Assembly (NCBI RefSeq): GCF_010365055.1
Contig: NZ_JAAFHA010000025.1
Span: 1 to 41,848, forward strand
Length of the DNA: 41,848 bases
Direction: 5' to 3'
From: Rhodoferax sp.
Lineage (GTDB): Bacteria; Pseudomonadota; Gammaproteobacteria; Burkholderiales; Burkholderiaceae_C
Made by a program: the position numbers and the translations under genes. Of this stretch, positions 40,907-41,848 are shown one piece after another; the first letter of the stretch is position 1, and each line of letters opens with the position of its first letter. Under the pieces are notes generated by a model, which worked only from the letters and a program-made list of their open reading frames with translations, was not told the origin of the DNA and did not search any database.

Positions 40907-41356
40907 ATGTCATTTGACACACCGTCCCTCAAAGGCCGCGCCTTGCGCCTGCTCAGTGGCCGCGAGCATTCGCGCGCCGAGCTGACGCAAAAGCTGCAGC
41001 GCTTTGAAGAAGAGCCCGGCAGCTTGGCCCAGGCCCTGGACGAACTGCAGGCCAAGGGTTTTATCAACGAGCAGCGGGTGATCGAGTCGGTGCTGTACCG
41101 GCGCGCGGCCAAGCTGGGTACGGCGCGCATCAAACACGAGCTGCAGGGCAAAGGCCTGGCGCCGGAGGCGGTTAGCGCGGCGCTGGCCGATCTGCAGGCC
41201 TCGGAACACGAGCGGGCACGGGCGCTCTGGCAGAAGAAGTTCGGCGTGCTGCCGGCCGATGCGCCGGCAGCGGCCAAGCAAATGCGATTTCTGGCGGCAC
41301 GCGGTTTTAGCGCTGACGCGATCCGTCGGGCGGGCGGCGGGCGGTCGGACGATTGA
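40907..41356 (+). CDS. recX: RecA regulator RecX (149 aa)
   Basis: This protein consists of three-helix RecX repeats: ALRLLSGREHSRAELTQKLQRF, LDELQAKGFINEQRVIESVLYRRA, and KHELQGKGLAPEAVSAAL, with a closing MRFLAARGFSADAIRRA. It binds RecA filaments and limits their growth. Start ATG 40907 begins the conserved region; an upstream in-frame ATG at 40859 gives an arginine-rich extension lying partly in the repeat and is less likely. It is 90 bases downstream of recA and likely shares its SOS control. Confidence 0.95.
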   Translation: MSFDTPSLKGRALRLLSGREHSRAELTQKLQRFEEEPGSLAQALDELQAKGFINEQRVIESVLYRRAAKLGTARIKHELQGKGLAPEAVSAALADLQASEHERARALWQKKFGVLPADAPAAAKQMRFLAARGFSADAIRRAGGGRSDD

Positions 41357-41373
41357 CTCGGATTTTGACCGAA

Positions 41374-41438
41374 TTTATAGGTCAAATCTGGCTCTATCCC
41401 GCGTGCCATATGCGTTATAAGCTATTGAATTTGTATCT
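41374..41438 (-). repeat. Dispersed repeat, copy 6, recX-argC spacer
   Basis: The plus strand reads GGTCAAATCTGGCTCTATCC, then CGCGTGCCATATGC and ATAAGCTATTGAATTTG, the complement of the same core as copies 1, 2, 4 and 5. It occupies nearly all of the 93-base space between convergent recX and argC. Confidence 0.7.
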
Positions 41439-41449
41439 CATTTGGCCAG

Positions 41450-41848
41450 CTACAGGCCCAGCATCAACTTCAGGTTCTGCACCGCAGCGCCGCTGGCGCC
41501 CTTGCCCAGGTTGTCCAGGCGCGCCACCAGCACGGCGTGGCGGAAATCATCGCGCGCGCCTTGGTTGGCGAACACGCGCAACTCCATCCGGTTGGTGTCC
41601 ACGAGTGCGAGCGGGTCGAGCTTGTTGTCTGGCGTGGCCGGCAGTACGTTGATCAAATCGCTGTCCGCGTAATGCTGCGCCAGTGCATCGTGCAGGTCCT
41701 GCGCGGTCACGCGTCCCGGCAGCAAATCCAGATGCAGCGGCACCTGCACCAGCATGCCCTGCCTGAAGTTGCCGACTGAGGGGATGAACAAGGGACGGCG
41801 CAGCAGCCCGGTGTATTTCATGATCTCGGGAATGTGCTTGTGCTTCAA
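41450..41848 (-). CDS. argC: N-acetyl-gamma-glutamyl-phosphate reductase, C-terminal part
   Basis: This is the C-terminal 132 residues of an ArgC-type dehydrogenase from arginine biosynthesis; the 5' part lies beyond the window end. Recognisable features are the [11 protein letters not shown] segment, a [20 protein letters not shown] stretch (the family's FxPHxxxxxRGM region) and the closing [21 protein letters not shown]. The motif variation ([10 protein letters not shown]) suggests the argC2-like short subgroup. The frame is intact to its stop at 41450. Confidence 0.85.
   Translation of the reverse strand: MKHKHIPEIMKYTGLLRRPLFIPSVGNFRQGMLVQVPLHLDLLPGRVTAQDLHDALAQHYADSDLINVLPATPDNKLDPLALVDTNRMELRVFANQGARDDFRHAVLVARLDNLGKGASGAAVQNLKLMLGL

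Overview
The window looks like a chromosomal segment from a GC-rich betaproteobacterium of the Burkholderiales, most likely Comamonadaceae and Rhodoferax/Polaromonas-like. Evidence for this is the gene content (recA-recX, a biotin ligase without a DNA-binding domain, a short-sensor TctD/TctE-type two-component pair, topoisomerase III fused to a SWIB domain, an aryl-polyene-like operon) and a dispersed short AT-rich repeat of a kind I associate with that family. The assignment is inference; there is no rRNA or tRNA gene here to fix it.

Layout. (1) 1-8.3 kb, all on the minus strand, is an accessory block. It holds a PHP-plus-SMC-like ATPase (1029 aa) followed by a seven-helix membrane protein and a small unknown protein. 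Separately it holds a NERD-UvrD helicase whose stop overlaps the start of a DUF1016/YhcG nuclease, followed by a 43-codon relic of a second helicase. The first 5 kb is visibly less GC-rich than the rest. (2) 8.4-9.9 kb holds two envelope proteins (BON lipoprotein, DUF3014 protein) in divergent orientation. (3) 9.99-21.4 kb is one tightly coupled plus-strand operon of 13 genes related to aryl polyene (APE)/xanthomonadin clusters: ACP, COG4648 membrane protein, adenylating ligase, two hotdog dehydratases, LpxL-like acyltransferase, LolA-like carrier, MMPL exporter, polysaccharide deacetylase, PAP2/IPC-synthase-like protein, ketosynthase, chain-length-factor-like ketosynthase and ketoreductase. 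A glycosyltransferase and a PlsC-type acyltransferase converge on it from the minus strand. (4) 23.1-26.2 kb (minus) encodes a 2-oxoacid-dehydrogenase-like E1 alpha and E1 beta, a free-standing lipoyl domain and a lipoate ligase-like protein, with no E2 acyltransferase or E3. (5) 26.4-36.7 kb holds housekeeping and metabolic genes: YchJ-like protein, acetoacetyl-CoA synthetase, YbhB-like protein, diheme cytochrome c, DTW-domain tRNA modification enzyme, topoisomerase III-SWIB, SET-domain protein, biotin ligase, SPOR-like protein. (6) 36.7-41.8 kb holds a two-component system, a MarR regulator, recA with a LexA-like box, recX, and the 3' part of argC.

The most noteworthy items are: the PHP-ATPase/membrane-protein module and the helicase-nuclease unit with its helicase relic, both candidate defence loci; the compact APE-like operon with an embedded deacetylase and IPC-synthase-like gene, whose ketosynthase has no usable ATG/GTG/TTG start and probably begins at CTG; the E2-less lipoyl/E1 operon with tandem palindromes upstream; and a six-copy repeat family. 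One repeat copy is inserted in frame in acetoacetyl-CoA synthetase, one appears to have become part of the Lys/Ala-rich tail of topoisomerase III, and one supplies the stop codon of recA.
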